From: Platerodrilus igneus
Taxonomy: Eukaryota > Arthropoda > Insecta > Coleoptera > Lycidae
Direction of reading: 5' to 3'
Length of the DNA stretch: 64,000 bases
Assembly (NCBI GenBank): GCA_036346225.1
Contig: JARFIW010001215.1
Coordinates: forward strand, 7,826,501-7,890,500
A program made the position numbers and the translations under genes. The notes under the pieces were generated by a model. It was not told where the DNA came from. It saw nothing but the letters and a program-made list of their open reading frames with translations, and did no database searches. Below are positions 12,955 through 22,646 of the stretch, piece by piece; the stretch's first letter is position 1, and every line of letters begins with the position of its first letter.

Positions 12955-13213
12955 ATATGGTCATGTGGTCATGGGTCATGTGGTCATGTGGTCATGTGGT
13001 CATGTGGTCATGTGGTCATGTGGTCATTGTGTCATATGGTCATGGTCATATGGTCATATGGTCATGTGGTCATGGCCATGTGCCATATGCATGGTCATTG
13101 GTCCATATGGCATTGGTCATGGTGTCATATGGTCATTGCCAATGCATATGGTCATGGTCATATGGCTCATATGGCCATGTGGTCATTGTTTCATATGGTC
13201 ATTGGTCATGTGA
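12955..13213 (+). repeat. Minisatellite of GGTCATGT-type units, right arm
   Basis: Starts as at least six near-perfect GGTCATGT octamers, then mixes GGTCATAT, GGTCATTG and GGCCATGT variants. It is inverted with respect to 12,450-12,705 across a palindromic centre, so either strand could form a long hairpin. Confidence 0.9.
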
Positions 13214-13263
13214 AGGAGATTAAATTTGTTATATAAGGGTAGTTTTTAGCTTAGTTATAGTAA

Positions 13264-13663
13264 GCATTTTTCGAAAGACGCATTCAAGCAATCAGTGGTG
13301 CCAAACAATCTAAACAAAAGCAGTAGAGGATATCCTGGATGGCTCGAGCGCTAGTAAAAATATAATATACCTAGAACAACGTTATGCAGATATGTTAAAA
13401 GGTTGGAGAACGTGAAGAAATTACATAATTCCAACGATGCATCCAGAGATGTTATACCAGAAGTTAAAATACCTATACAGAATTATGATAACTTGTGGTT
13501 AAAAGAGGATGGTAAACATGGTTCATTGTTGCAACATACGAGTTATATGGGGATTATCGAGTTGTGGGAAGACCAACGCTTTAATATCTCTGATCTTGCA
13601 TGAGAACGGTCTTAGATTTCAAAATGTCTTGGCATCCCACCAGCGCTCCAACAAATAAAACAG
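13264..13663 (+). pseudogene. P-loop ATPase fragment (packaging-ATPase-like), right arm
   Basis: Three frames in sequence read AVEDILDGSSASKNIIYLEQ (13,318 on), then NVKKLHNSNDASRDVIPEVK and NYDNLWLKEDGKHGSLLQHT (13,403-13,545), then VIWGLSSCGKTNALISLI followed by HENGLRFQNV (from about 13,543). GLSSCGKT fits a Walker A P-loop (GxxxxGKT). Its setting (after a conserved LWLKEDG stretch, followed by NGLRF) resembles A32-like FtsK/HerA packaging ATPases of Polinton/adintovirus-type elements; that assignment is from family knowledge and was not searched. Two frame changes fall at short A/G runs. The fragment stops at the fold-back end before Walker B, so it is a broken N-terminal piece. It points the same way as the neighbouring PolB gene. 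Confidence 0.55.
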
Positions 13664-14126
13664 TATAAAATCTATGTTGTTTATTTAATAAGTTGGAAAC
13701 GTTTAAGATTACTTAATGTCGTGCATCCAGGGACCCTGTATTTTTATTGTATCCTAACAATACTAATATATATAAATAAAACCAAAACGTTTGAAACCAT
13801 AATTATATTTCAATTCAAATACTTAACAAGTACACTACACATAGAAATATATTTTTATTCATTAAAACTAATACACACACAAAAGTCACTCTTTCCTCCT
13901 TTTAATTGAGAAATATGTAGTATACATTTCCAAATTTGTGTACGATTTTCGTTTGATCTGAGTTCTGTATAGAGTGTAGCTCGTGGGACATTGTAGAGTG
14001 TGAGTATCACAATTAAATATCGACCAACTAGTTGGTAGGACAACCTCTAGGTTAGGCAAATTTCCACCAAATTTTCACCACCATATAATAGAAGTTGGTT
14101 TTGATTTATATGGCGGTCTTTAATAG

Positions 14127-14369
14127 ATGTATTGCATTGTTAAAAAATTTATAAAGACGACCATAAAATCGCTATCGGCAAAAAATCTTAAAATTGGGGT
14201 AGCTCCCTTGGAGGAGATGCTATCTAAAAAATTCCTAGAAATTCGGGTAGCTGAGAAAATTCTAATATTAATTGATACCAAACAAGATAGGTTTATCTCG
14301 AAAGATGCATTGGTTAGACGAAGAAAACTATTTGTTAGTTTTGCTTATAAAGCAAAGAGCGAAATTTAG
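14127..14369 (+). CDS. Small repeated ORF of PolB element, short form, right copy
   Basis: 80 codons, starting MYCIVKKFIKTT and containing LKIGVAPL, FLEIRVAEKILILI and KQDRFISKDALVRRRKLF. It is a paralogue of 15,006-15,416; the second half of the shared core is almost identical in DNA while the first half has diverged. The same protein is open in the left arm. No family recognised. It could be a lysine-rich accessory protein of the element, an exon, or only a repeat. It lies on the same strand as, and upstream of, the PolB gene. Confidence 0.4.
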   Translation: MYCIVKKFIKTTIKSLSAKNLKIGVAPLEEMLSKKFLEIRVAEKILILIDTKQDRFISKDALVRRRKLFVSFAYKAKSEI

Positions 14370-15005
14370 AGGTTTGAGAGCTTTAAAGGGTTATAACTTT
14401 CCAAGGGATGGTCCGATTTTAAATCTGTTTGCAGATTCGGGATGTGCGTAAAATTGTAGACTAACAAGATGAATTGCATGTATAAAAATTTATAAGGACG
14501 ACCATACTAGAGCGCTCATTGTATGATTAATAAACCCTCCAGCAATTATACGGAATTTTCTAATGGGTGGCATTGAGCATATCTATTGTATTTTTCAAAT
14601 CATATAGCTGCTAATTAATAAAAAAGAAAAGGCTACTTTCACTATACGTCATATAATTGTAAAGCAATTAGTTTGTCCTCGTCTACATATTTTCCAACAA
14701 TTTAGCATTGTGCATGTAATTATGTTAAAACCAGAAAAGTCATGGGTTTTTGCGATATTCTGAGAGAAGAACATTACTGTTTGAAAAAAGTGATTTTAAA
14801 TACTAAGCACTTATGGCTTATAAAAACTCATTTCTAAAATCTCCACGGTTTTTGATTTTTGGAGATGTTTGGTTTAAGCATATGTCATAGACGAGCAAAA
14901 ATTTTAATAAGATTTGAGAGCTTTAAAGGGCAACTTTGCAGGGCGTGATCCGATTTCAAATCTGTTTGCAGATTCGGGTTGTGCGTAAGATTCTAAGCTA
15001 ACAAG

Positions 15006-15416
15006 ATGTATCGCATGACTAAAAAAATTCATAAGAACGCTCAAAAGTCACTACAGGTAAGAAATCTTAAAATTGGGGTAGCTCCCTTGGGGGTGATGAT
15101 ATCTGAAAAATTCCTAGAGATTCGGGTAGCTGAGAAAATTCTAATATTAATTAATACCAAACAAGATAGGTTTATCTCGAAAGATGCATTGGCTAGACGA
15201 AGAAAACTATTTGGTTCAGATGAGTGTGGAATTGAGGGATTCTCCTCATTTCCGCCTTATGGGAATATACTTGTAAATGTGTGTGGCAATGTGGATGTGT
15301 GTGGAAATGTGGAGATGAATCTCCTCATTTGCTCTTTATGGGAAGTCACGAAAGTGGAAGTTAAAGTAGTACATCCGATAATTATAGATGTAGTGCGTAA
15401 GCAAGAAGCTAATTGA
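15006..15416 (+). CDS. Small repeated ORF of PolB element, long form, right copy
   Basis: 136 codons beginning MYRMTKKIHKNAQKS. It shares the ~55-residue core with 14,127-14,369, then continues with VNVCGNVDVCGNVEMN, which comes from a short tandem GTGTGGAAATGTGGATG-type repeat. It ends 93 bp before the PolB TATA box. A possible splice donor (CAGGTAAG, 15,054-15,061) lies inside its 5' part. The left copy is frameshifted by one extra G. Function unknown, coding status uncertain. Confidence 0.4.
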   Translation: MYRMTKKIHKNAQKSLQVRNLKIGVAPLGVMISEKFLEIRVAEKILILINTKQDRFISKDALARRRKLFGSDECGIEGFSSFPPYGNILVNVCGNVDVCGNVEMNLLICSLWEVTKVEVKVVHPIIIDVVRKQEAN

Positions 15417-15508
15417 TTTTCACCGACATGAATAGACTGGTATGAAATGTTACTCAAGGTTAAACGACGCTGGGTTTTAAAGTAAACTAGCTAATTATAC
15501 CAACCGGG

Positions 15509-15516
15509 TATAAAAG
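15509..15516 (+). promoter_or_regulatory. TATA box and initiator of right PolB gene
   Basis: TATAAAAG, followed 25 bp later by TCATTTAG (15,534-15,541), an initiator-like sequence, and by the ATG at 15,612. The arrangement fits an RNA polymerase II core promoter and is conserved in the left arm. Confidence 0.55.
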
Positions 15517-15611
15517 CACCGTGCGATACAATATCATTTAGTTTCTGTTTAGTCTTTAACTAGTCACAACTGTTAAAAGTCTTTGACCAGTTTTAATTTC
15601 TTTATAGAAAA

Positions 15612-18600
15612 ATGGCTTCCTTTACTTGTGATGTGTGTGGAGTTGTCTTCTCGAGAAGCGATAGTTTGAAGAGACATCTGCTCCAGCAGCATGACGTAGC
15701 ATCGAAATCCACCGGCCTTTTTGTTTGCGAAGTGTGCCCGGCATCCTTCACCCGTAAGGACAGCCTAAAACGTCATAAGGACACCAAGCATGGTGTGGTG
15801 GAACCAGTTGCCGGCCCATCCGGGGTCAAACGACCGGCTACGTCGATAGTTGAGGGACCCGCCCCCAAGAGATTGCGGAGATGCGAAGAGTGCGATGTGG
15901 ATGTAACCAACTTGGTAGCCCACCAACGCTCGAACGAGCACAAAGCTAATGCTAGCCGTGTCCTGGATGGGGGTGTACAAGTAGTGAGCACGGCATTTAA
16001 AAGTCGAATCGCTACATACAGAATTAGTAATGTCGACTCTACAAGTACGTATTTTTTTATAAGTATTTAGTGTTTAACTTAGTTATTTCTAGATCTGTTG
16101 GATTTTCTCCGCAACCAGAGGGAGAGATTCATAAGCTTAGTCGGGAAACAGCGGGCAATCCACACCTCCCTAAAGGTGAACCTGGAGGTGTTTGGTGGAT
16201 ACATCAAGATGGCTGCGGTAGAGGGTGTTGAAGATGTTAAATCTTTCAACACCCGAAATGTTGTGGTCACCTCATCCAGCAACCTAGGAAATGTCTACAA
16301 TTCCTTTATCGAGAGGATGTCTGCTAAGTCGGACGAGTTCCAAGAACGTGATTCTGGTTAGTTTCTACAATTATTAATTTTTTTCTAATTATTAAATTTT
16401 AGGATGGAGTCTGAAAAATGTGCTATACTTGGAGGTCAATATAAACAAGTATAAACCTCTTCGTGGGGGGTCCTACATTGAGCTCCCCAAATGGATAAGG
16501 GAGAAACATGCCGTTGTTAACGTGCAGAACCAAGACAATGCATGCTTTGCCTGGAGCGTTGTAGCAGCCCTACACCCCACAGAAAACGGAAACCCCCTAC
16601 GACCTTCATCATATCCGCACTACTCGACTGTACTCGACGTGACAGGACTACAGTTCCCGATGCCCATAAAGGACATAGCCAAGTTCGAGGAGCAGAATGC
16701 TATAAGCATTAACGTCTTTGGGGTGGAAAGGAAGTCCATCGTGGGACCTCCACTTCAGCACGCAAGAGGGATCGGCATGTCAACCTCCTTTACATCCAGA
16801 ATGAGAATAAACACACTACTGTTTGATCAAAGATTTGGGAAGCTAGTGGGTAAGCAGATTCTCGTGAGCGCACCCGCAAATGGATTTGCGATGGATGCTT
16901 GGTGTTCTTTCCATCCGAAGATAAATTACGACAACACTCTGAACAAGACTGCAACCACGTTACGACAAAGATGCCCAACCACTTTAACAACATCCTCGAG
17001 TTTACGAGCGTGCACAAGCAAATGAGGGTGCCGTTTGTTATATACGCGGACTTTGAAAGCGTGTTGAAGCCTATTTCTTCGGCAGCACAGGATCCTTCCG
17101 GCTCCTTTACTAACAGCACCCACCAACACGAACCATACAGCTTCGCATATTATATTAAATGCTCCTACGATGAGAATCTGGATAAGTTTGAATTGTACAG
17201 GGGGCCTGAAGCTGCTAAAGTTTTATGGAGAAGTTAAAGGAGGAAGCCCGCAGATTGGGGATTATCTTAAAAAACAATGTGCCGATGACAGCGTTGGAGC
17301 CTTTAGATGAATTGTTATTCCACATGGTTGACGATTGCGGCATCTGCAGGAAACCATTGGGAGACGATCGAGTGAGGGATCACTGTCATCTTACAGGGAA
17401 ATTCCGCTTCGCAGCACATCGCCAATGCAACATCCAATACCGGATGCCAAATTTCATACCGGTCATATTCCACAATTTAAGTGGGTATGATTCCCATTTT
17501 ATTGTGAAGGAATTGGGATGCGATAAGGAGCGTGTTACAGTGATCCCAAATAATAAGGAGCGGTTCGTATCGTTCACAAAGTATGTGAGGTTATATGGCG
17601 AAGAACCAGACGTAGAGGAAGATGATGATGAAACCGATAATTGCACAGTACAGCTGCGATTCATAGATTCGCTGCGTTTCATGGCATCGTCCCTGGATAA
17701 GTTGGTGAAAAATTTGGAATGCGAGCAGTTTGTTGAGATGAGGAAGTGTTTCCCCGACGACGTACAGTTTTCATTTCTACGCAGAAAGGGTGTGTTCCCG
17801 TACAGGTATGTGACAGACGCTTCAGCGTTAAATAGGTCAAGTCTACCACCCCGAGAGGATTTCTATAATGATCTCACGAATACTGTGATTTCGTTGTCTG
17901 AGTACGATCACGCTCAGAATGTATGGAACGCTTTCAACATATGTACACTCGGCGAATACAGCGATCTTTATTTGAAAACAGACGTTTTATTATTAGCTGA
18001 CGTGTTCGAAAATTTCCGGGGTGTGTGCTTGAAAACCTACGACTTGGATCCCTGCCAATATATGACAGCGCCTAGTCTAAGCTGGGACGCCATGCTGAAA
18101 CACACTGGGGTTAAACTGATGTAGAAATGCATCACTTTGTAAAGAAAGGGATTCGTGGTGGTCTAACTCAGTGCAGTCAACGATACGCTCACGCCAACAA
18201 TAAGTACATGCACAATTTTAATTCTGAAGAGCCCTCAAGGTACTTGACGTATCTGGATGCCAATAATTTGTATGGATGGGCCATGTCACAACCGTTACCG
18301 ATAAGCGGATTCCGGTGGTTGAAAGAGAAAGAGCTTAACCTCCTGAAAGCCCACATCGATGACATATCTGTAACAGGGGACAAGGGGTACATCCTGGAAG
18401 TAGATCTGGAGTATCCAGAAAACCTACACGAACCGCACAACGATTTACCGTTTTGTCCACAGACCATGGTACCCCCAACACCATCCTCCAAGACTCCGAA
18501 GCTGCTCGCCACGTTGCTCAACAAGATTCGTTACATTATACATTACAGAAACCTGCAGCAGGCGCTACGTAATGGTCTCCGGCTCACAGCAGTCCACCGG

Positions 18601-19491
18601 GTCATGGAATTTGACCAGTCTCCATGGTTAAAGCCCTACATCGATTTGAATACCACCCTTAGGACATCTGCCAGAAATGCGTTTGAAAAAGACTTTTTCA
18701 AATTAATGAATAACGCAGTCTTTGGAAAAACGATGGAGAATGTCGACAAGAGGGTGGATGTAAAGATCGTACCCCGGTGGGAACACGATGGACAAAAATT
18801 GTGCGCGAGTGGACTTATCGCCCGCCCGAACTTTAACAGTAGTTTAGTGCTAGGTGAGGATTTGGTTATTATACAGATGGATAGGGTAAAAGTCACTTAC
18901 AACAAGCCTATATATGCAGGTTTTTCAGTTTTAGATATTTCAAAGACCCTCATGTATGAATTTCATTATAACACCATGAAACATTTGTATGGAACCAAAC
19001 TCTCACTACTTTACACAGACACTGACTCTTTAGTGTATAGTATAGAAACAAAAGACTTGTATAGTGATATTAGTGCAAACATTAACAATTTCGACACTAG
19101 TGACTACCCTCGAGACAACAAATACAATATGCCTCTTGTGAACAAAAAGATCCCCGGCAAGTTCAAAGACGAGTTCAACGGCGACTTGGTGTTACAATTT
19201 GTTGGGACTAGGGCCAAGTCGTATTGCATTCTTAGTGAGAAGGACACGATTAAAAAGATCAAGGGGGTATCGCGTAGTGTGGTGGCGGGGATTAGTGTGG
19301 ATAGTTTTAAGGACATTGTGCATAATAATTCTTGTGCCCTTATGCATAGCATGGTATGTATTCGGAGTAAAAAACACGTTTTGTACACCCAATTAATTAA
19401 TAAAATTAGTTTATCGGCAGAAGATGACAAAAGGTACGTCATCCCTGGTAGTACTTCCACATATGCATGGGGGCATAAGGATATTAGATAG
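15612..19491 (+). pseudogene. C2H2 finger / endonuclease VII-like / DNA polymerase B gene, right copy
   Basis: Likely protein-primed replicative polymerase of the element. Exons: 15,612-16,044 (two C2H2 fingers, then a third CEECDV..H cluster), 16,093-16,356, and 16,403-19,491; all introns are GT/AG and about 47 bp. Exon 3 order: conserved N-terminal block around NQDNACFAWS (about 16,530), a C2HC-like CDGC cluster (16,890), exonuclease I YADFES (17,041), endonuclease VII-like Cys/His cluster (17,336-17,433), exonuclease II GYDSHF (17,485), exonuclease III YLKTDVLLLADVF (17,970), palm motif A YLDANNLYGW (18,247), motif B NNAVFGKTMEN (18,709) and motif C YTDTDS (19,012). Breaks: several 1-4-bp losses at 16,745-16,920, one T lost near 17,221, and a 13-bp deletion between CTG repeats at about 18,117 giving a stop. 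All key polymerase motifs survive. The left copy has different breaks. Confidence 0.88.
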
Positions 19492-19622
19492 TTGTTTATA
19501 TTTTATTGTGTATATATAGTATGTAAGTTAGTTATAAGCATATCTACCCTCCCCCATCCTTAATAATTCCTTTCTTCCCGGCGATATGTGTTTACCTCCA
19601 CGTGGTCTCGTTGGACGGTAAA

Positions 19623-19650
19623 ACATATTGTTGGATTAACAACAATATGT
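19623..19650 (+). repeat. Hairpin downstream of PolB gene
   Basis: Perfect 10-bp stem ACATATTGTT / AACAATATGT with an 8-nt loop, about 130 bp after the PolB stop. It may mark a transcript end or a regulatory RNA fold; no function is shown. Confidence 0.5.
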
Positions 19651-19833
19651 CTTATTGACTGAAAACATGTTTCCTCTCTTTTACTTTAATCTCTTTTTAT
19701 TACAGGGCTATTTAAACAACCTATTAATCTCTTTTTTGTTACAGGTTAACCTGCTTGGATTCGACTAAACACAGGAAATAATGTTATACTTTGTAAAAAT
19801 TGTAATTAGTTTATTAAACTGTAAATCGGATAA

Positions 19834-19839
19834 AATAAA
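19834..19839 (+). promoter_or_regulatory. Candidate polyadenylation signal of PolB gene
   Basis: AATAAA about 340 bp downstream of the PolB stop in AT-rich sequence, followed by a TTTGTGTT-type stretch. Confidence 0.35.
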
Positions 19840-19914
19840 ATATTAAACTTTGTGTTCTTATTATTGTTGGTTAAAGGACTGTAGATATTAAAAAGGAGGG
19901 TGATTATAAATTGA

Positions 19915-20290
19915 TCTTGGTAAAAATCTTAAAATTGGGGTAGCTCCTTGGGGGTGATGTTATCTGAAAAATTCCTAGAGATTCGGGTAGCTGAGAAAAT
20001 CTAGTGTTAATTAATACCAAACAAGATAGGTTTATCTCGAAAGATGCAATGGCTAGACGAAGAAAACTATTTGGTTCAGATGAAAGATAAAAAAAAAATG
20101 GTTAGTCGAAGAAAACTATTTGGTCCAGAATGTTAGCGGTAAAAAATCTTAAAAATAGGTTTATCTCGTGTGTGGAAATGTGGATGCTCATTTATCTCGA
20201 AACATAAAAAAAATTTAAGATAGGTTTATCTCGAAAGATGAAAATGGTTAGTCGAAGAAAACTTTTTGGTCCAGATGTGTGTGGAAATGT
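19915..20290 (+). repeat. Decayed third copy of the small-ORF repeat at PolB element 3' side
   Basis: From 19,921 the sequence matches the core of 14,180-14,340 and 15,060-15,215 in the same orientation, with small losses that break the frame. Shortened pieces follow (GGTTAGTCGAAGAAAACT at 20,100 and 20,239, ATAGGTTTATCTCG strings, GTGTGGAAATGTGGATG at 20,168 and 20,279). The element thus has direct subterminal repeats on both sides of PolB. Confidence 0.75.
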
Positions 20291-20336
20291 GGATGCTGGT
20301 GGAAATGTGGTCACAGGATCCTTGATTTTACCCTAC

Positions 20337-20963
20337 TGCGACGCAACGGCAGTTGGTAACGCTAATATATAATACAGGAATTAGCGCTCCCATCTGTCAA
20401 TGACGTCACACAATATGCAAATTATTACACGTAATGACGAAATATATCAAATTCATACAATATGTTATTAAAGCGAGGTACTCACATGAATAGGTACAGC
20501 TTCCTACCAAATCATGTCCTTCCGGGTTGCTCGTAGCTTCCTTCCGGATTATTTACAGATGGGGGCTGCGACCTCCGGGATTGCTCCGGCTAGCGACTGC
20601 GGGGTGTGGGCTGCTCCCAGGTTGTATCCAGATTTATCTTCTACCTATGTAGCGGTAATGACAGGAACAGGTTATAAGGAACGATAAAAAAGATAAGCAA
20701 AAAGGAAATCTACATACTAAAGATAAGATACGATACCAGACACGACCACTCTTCTAGATGTTGCGAGGCAAAAGGCCACGTTTCAGCGGCTCCCGAAAAA
20801 ACCCTTCCCTTTCTTCCCCCACACGCGTCGGCGCGAAGTTCGTCCAACCCACTTCTGACGTGACGGAAATACACGCACCGAGTATTTCAAATTTTCGGCG
20901 CGAAATTCCCGCACATCAAAACTAAACTAGAAAAGTCTAGTGCCAAATCTTTGGCACTTAACA
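20337..20963 (-). repeat. LTR-like ~620-bp repeat, copy 1
   Basis: Direct repeat of 29,842-30,454. Both begin TGCGACGCAACGGCAG and end in GTTA/GTAA-type ACA on the plus strand (TG...CA on either strand). Contains a perfect TGACGTCA (20,401-20,408). If it is the 3' LTR of a minus-strand element, no polypurine tract is visible at 20,964 and the flanks show no matching target duplication. Confidence 0.5.
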
Positions 20964-20984
20964 ATCGCGACAAAGCCATAAAAG

Positions 20985-21232
20985 AGATACTTGGTAAGAT
21001 ATCGCGATATTAAACTAAAGTTATTATTAGAGGTAGTAGGTAAGGTAACGCGATATTAAACTAAAGTTATTACTAAATATAATAGGTAAGATAACGATAT
21101 TCAACTAAAATTATTATTAGAGGTAATCGGTAAGATAACGATATTAAACTAAGGTTATTATCAAAGATAATAAATAAGATAAAGATATTAACTTAAGTTA
21201 TTATCAAAGACAATAGATAAGGTAACGATAGA
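20985..21232 (+). repeat. ~45-bp minisatellite, about five units
   Basis: Units resemble TAGGTAAGATAACGATATTA followed by AACTAAAGTTATTATTAGAGG-type sequence, each with its own substitutions. It sits inside the LTR-like element interior. No coding potential. Confidence 0.85.
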
Positions 21233-21524
21233 GTGGCTTCGCGGAGCTGTTAAATGGGAATTTCTCGTACCCTCTAAAAAAAGCAACCTGTGAAGCAGGC
21301 CCGTTTGCAATAAACGGTACGAGGGACCGGCAAAGGCTTTTGGGTGCATCCCTGCACCCGGCGTTAATTGATATCGGTGATATAATCACACGACATCCAC
21401 ACAATATATCGGTACATAGATATACTCATGCACTCACACATACACACCTTCACTGTCAGCACCCCTATGTGCTGACAGCGGCACCGCATGACCTTACGAA
21501 AGATTCCCAGAGACGTGGTCCAGG
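21233..21524 (-). repeat. LTR-like element interior, 3' part, with hairpin
   Basis: Non-coding. Includes a perfect 10-bp stem (CTGTCAGCAC 21,453-21,462 with GTGCTGACAG 21,469-21,478, 6-nt loop). The part 21,233-21,360 is a diverged relative of 39,960-40,110 (shared TTTCTCGT..CCTC..AAAAAG, ACGAGGGA and CCTGCACC strings). Confidence 0.5.
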
Positions 21525-22646
21525 TGTCTGTGAAAACCGACTTTCTAGTTACCGCTTGAAGCGAGCGGACGTGTTTAGCAGAGCTCCGCTTCAGCAACTA
21601 AGAAGTAAGTTTTTATCTAGGGTTTTTATTATTTATTTTTAATTTATTTTATTTGAAGCTTTGTTTTTTATTGTGTTTTAATTTAATAATTGTGTGGCAT
21701 CAAATTTTAAATACAGGGCAGTAAAATAAAATTTTAAAACAGAATTTAAATTAAATAAATACTAAAAAAATCGCGTTTTCCTCGTAATTTAAACCAAATC
21801 CGCGTTTTAAAATAAACTAACTAAATTTCGGGTTAATAAAACAAAAATCTACTAAACTAATACTCAAAATAATTTCGAAATAACTTAAAAAGGCATTTTT
21901 AATAATAAATTTAAAATAAAAACCGCGTAAATCGAGTAAAAAACCGGGTAAAACAACCAAAAAGTGTGTGAATTTTTTATAGTGCGCGTATAATCAAATA
22001 ATAACCAAAAAACAAAAATCTAAGCCTTTTTAAATCAAATAAATAACTCAAAAACTGTAAATTTTAAAACAATTTTAATATAAATTTTCCGTAATTTAAG
22101 TACACGCGTACTTATAAGTTCCTTTAAAATCGATTTTGGTGTAATTAAGCGGTGTAACAGTTACAGTTACCATGTGATTAAGTGAAAAGTCATTTCCGGT
22201 TACCGCATTCCGATTGCGCTCGACCTTATTTTGTTAATTACACATTTAAAAATAAAGTGTTGTTATTTATAAATTAGATATTTTAATATTTTGAGGTAAT
22301 TAGTTTATTTAAATTTGATTTGGCGGTTTAAAAATTTAAAATAAATAAATAGTGTTTTTACGGTACATTTTGAATCAAGATAATTTTATTGCGTTAGGGA
22401 ATTTATTTGATTCTAGTTGTTATTTTGACGCTTAGTGCTTGTTGTATTTTTGTTAAAATTTGATATATAATTGGGCGGTTTGAAGTTTTAATAAATACAA
22501 GGTTGTTTACGGTTTACCTTTAACAAAACATTTTTATTGGACCAACGTTTTTGCGCTCTTCTAGCGTCGTTCTTTTAGCGTCGTAACGGTCAAGTCGTTT
22601 TTGAGCTGCGTTTTAGGTGTAATTCTTTGTTGAAAGTTTTGGCAGC

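Larger units (their letters stand above)
12013..13680. mobile_element. 1.67-kb fold-back with ATPase-gene arms and inverted minisatellites
   Basis: Paired positions sum to about 25,693. The outer ends are ACAACATAGATTTTATACTG on the left and its complement on the right. From outside in: ~400-bp arms carrying decayed ATPase coding sequence, inverted GGTCATGT-type minisatellites (12,450-12,705 and 12,955-13,213), and a ~250-bp centre that is itself an imperfect palindrome around CCGGCCGG (12,853-12,860). The arms differ by many small deletions, mostly in the left arm. No target duplication is clear at the ends. It lies at the centre of the larger PolB inverted repeat, so it may be the fused tips of that structure rather than a separate element. 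Confidence 0.75.
13738..20336 (+). mobile_element. PolB-encoding element, right copy
   Basis: Contains, in order, a leader with two paralogous small ORFs (14,127 and 15,006) and ~100-bp repeats (14,373-14,470 and 14,913-15,008), the PolB gene (15,612-19,491), a 3' region with a hairpin and polyadenylation signal, and another decayed copy of the small-ORF repeat (19,915-20,290). The 3' limit is taken where an LTR-like repeat begins (20,337). The repeats at the two ends are in direct orientation. No terminal inverted repeat joining 13,738 to 20,336 is seen, so true element ends are uncertain. Confidence 0.65.

Noticed and set aside
12421..13236. Trp/Gly/His/Val-rich open frames in the GGTCATGT minisatellite
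   Set aside because: They arise on both strands and in several frames from an 8-10-bp repeat with few stop codons; no start context or homology.
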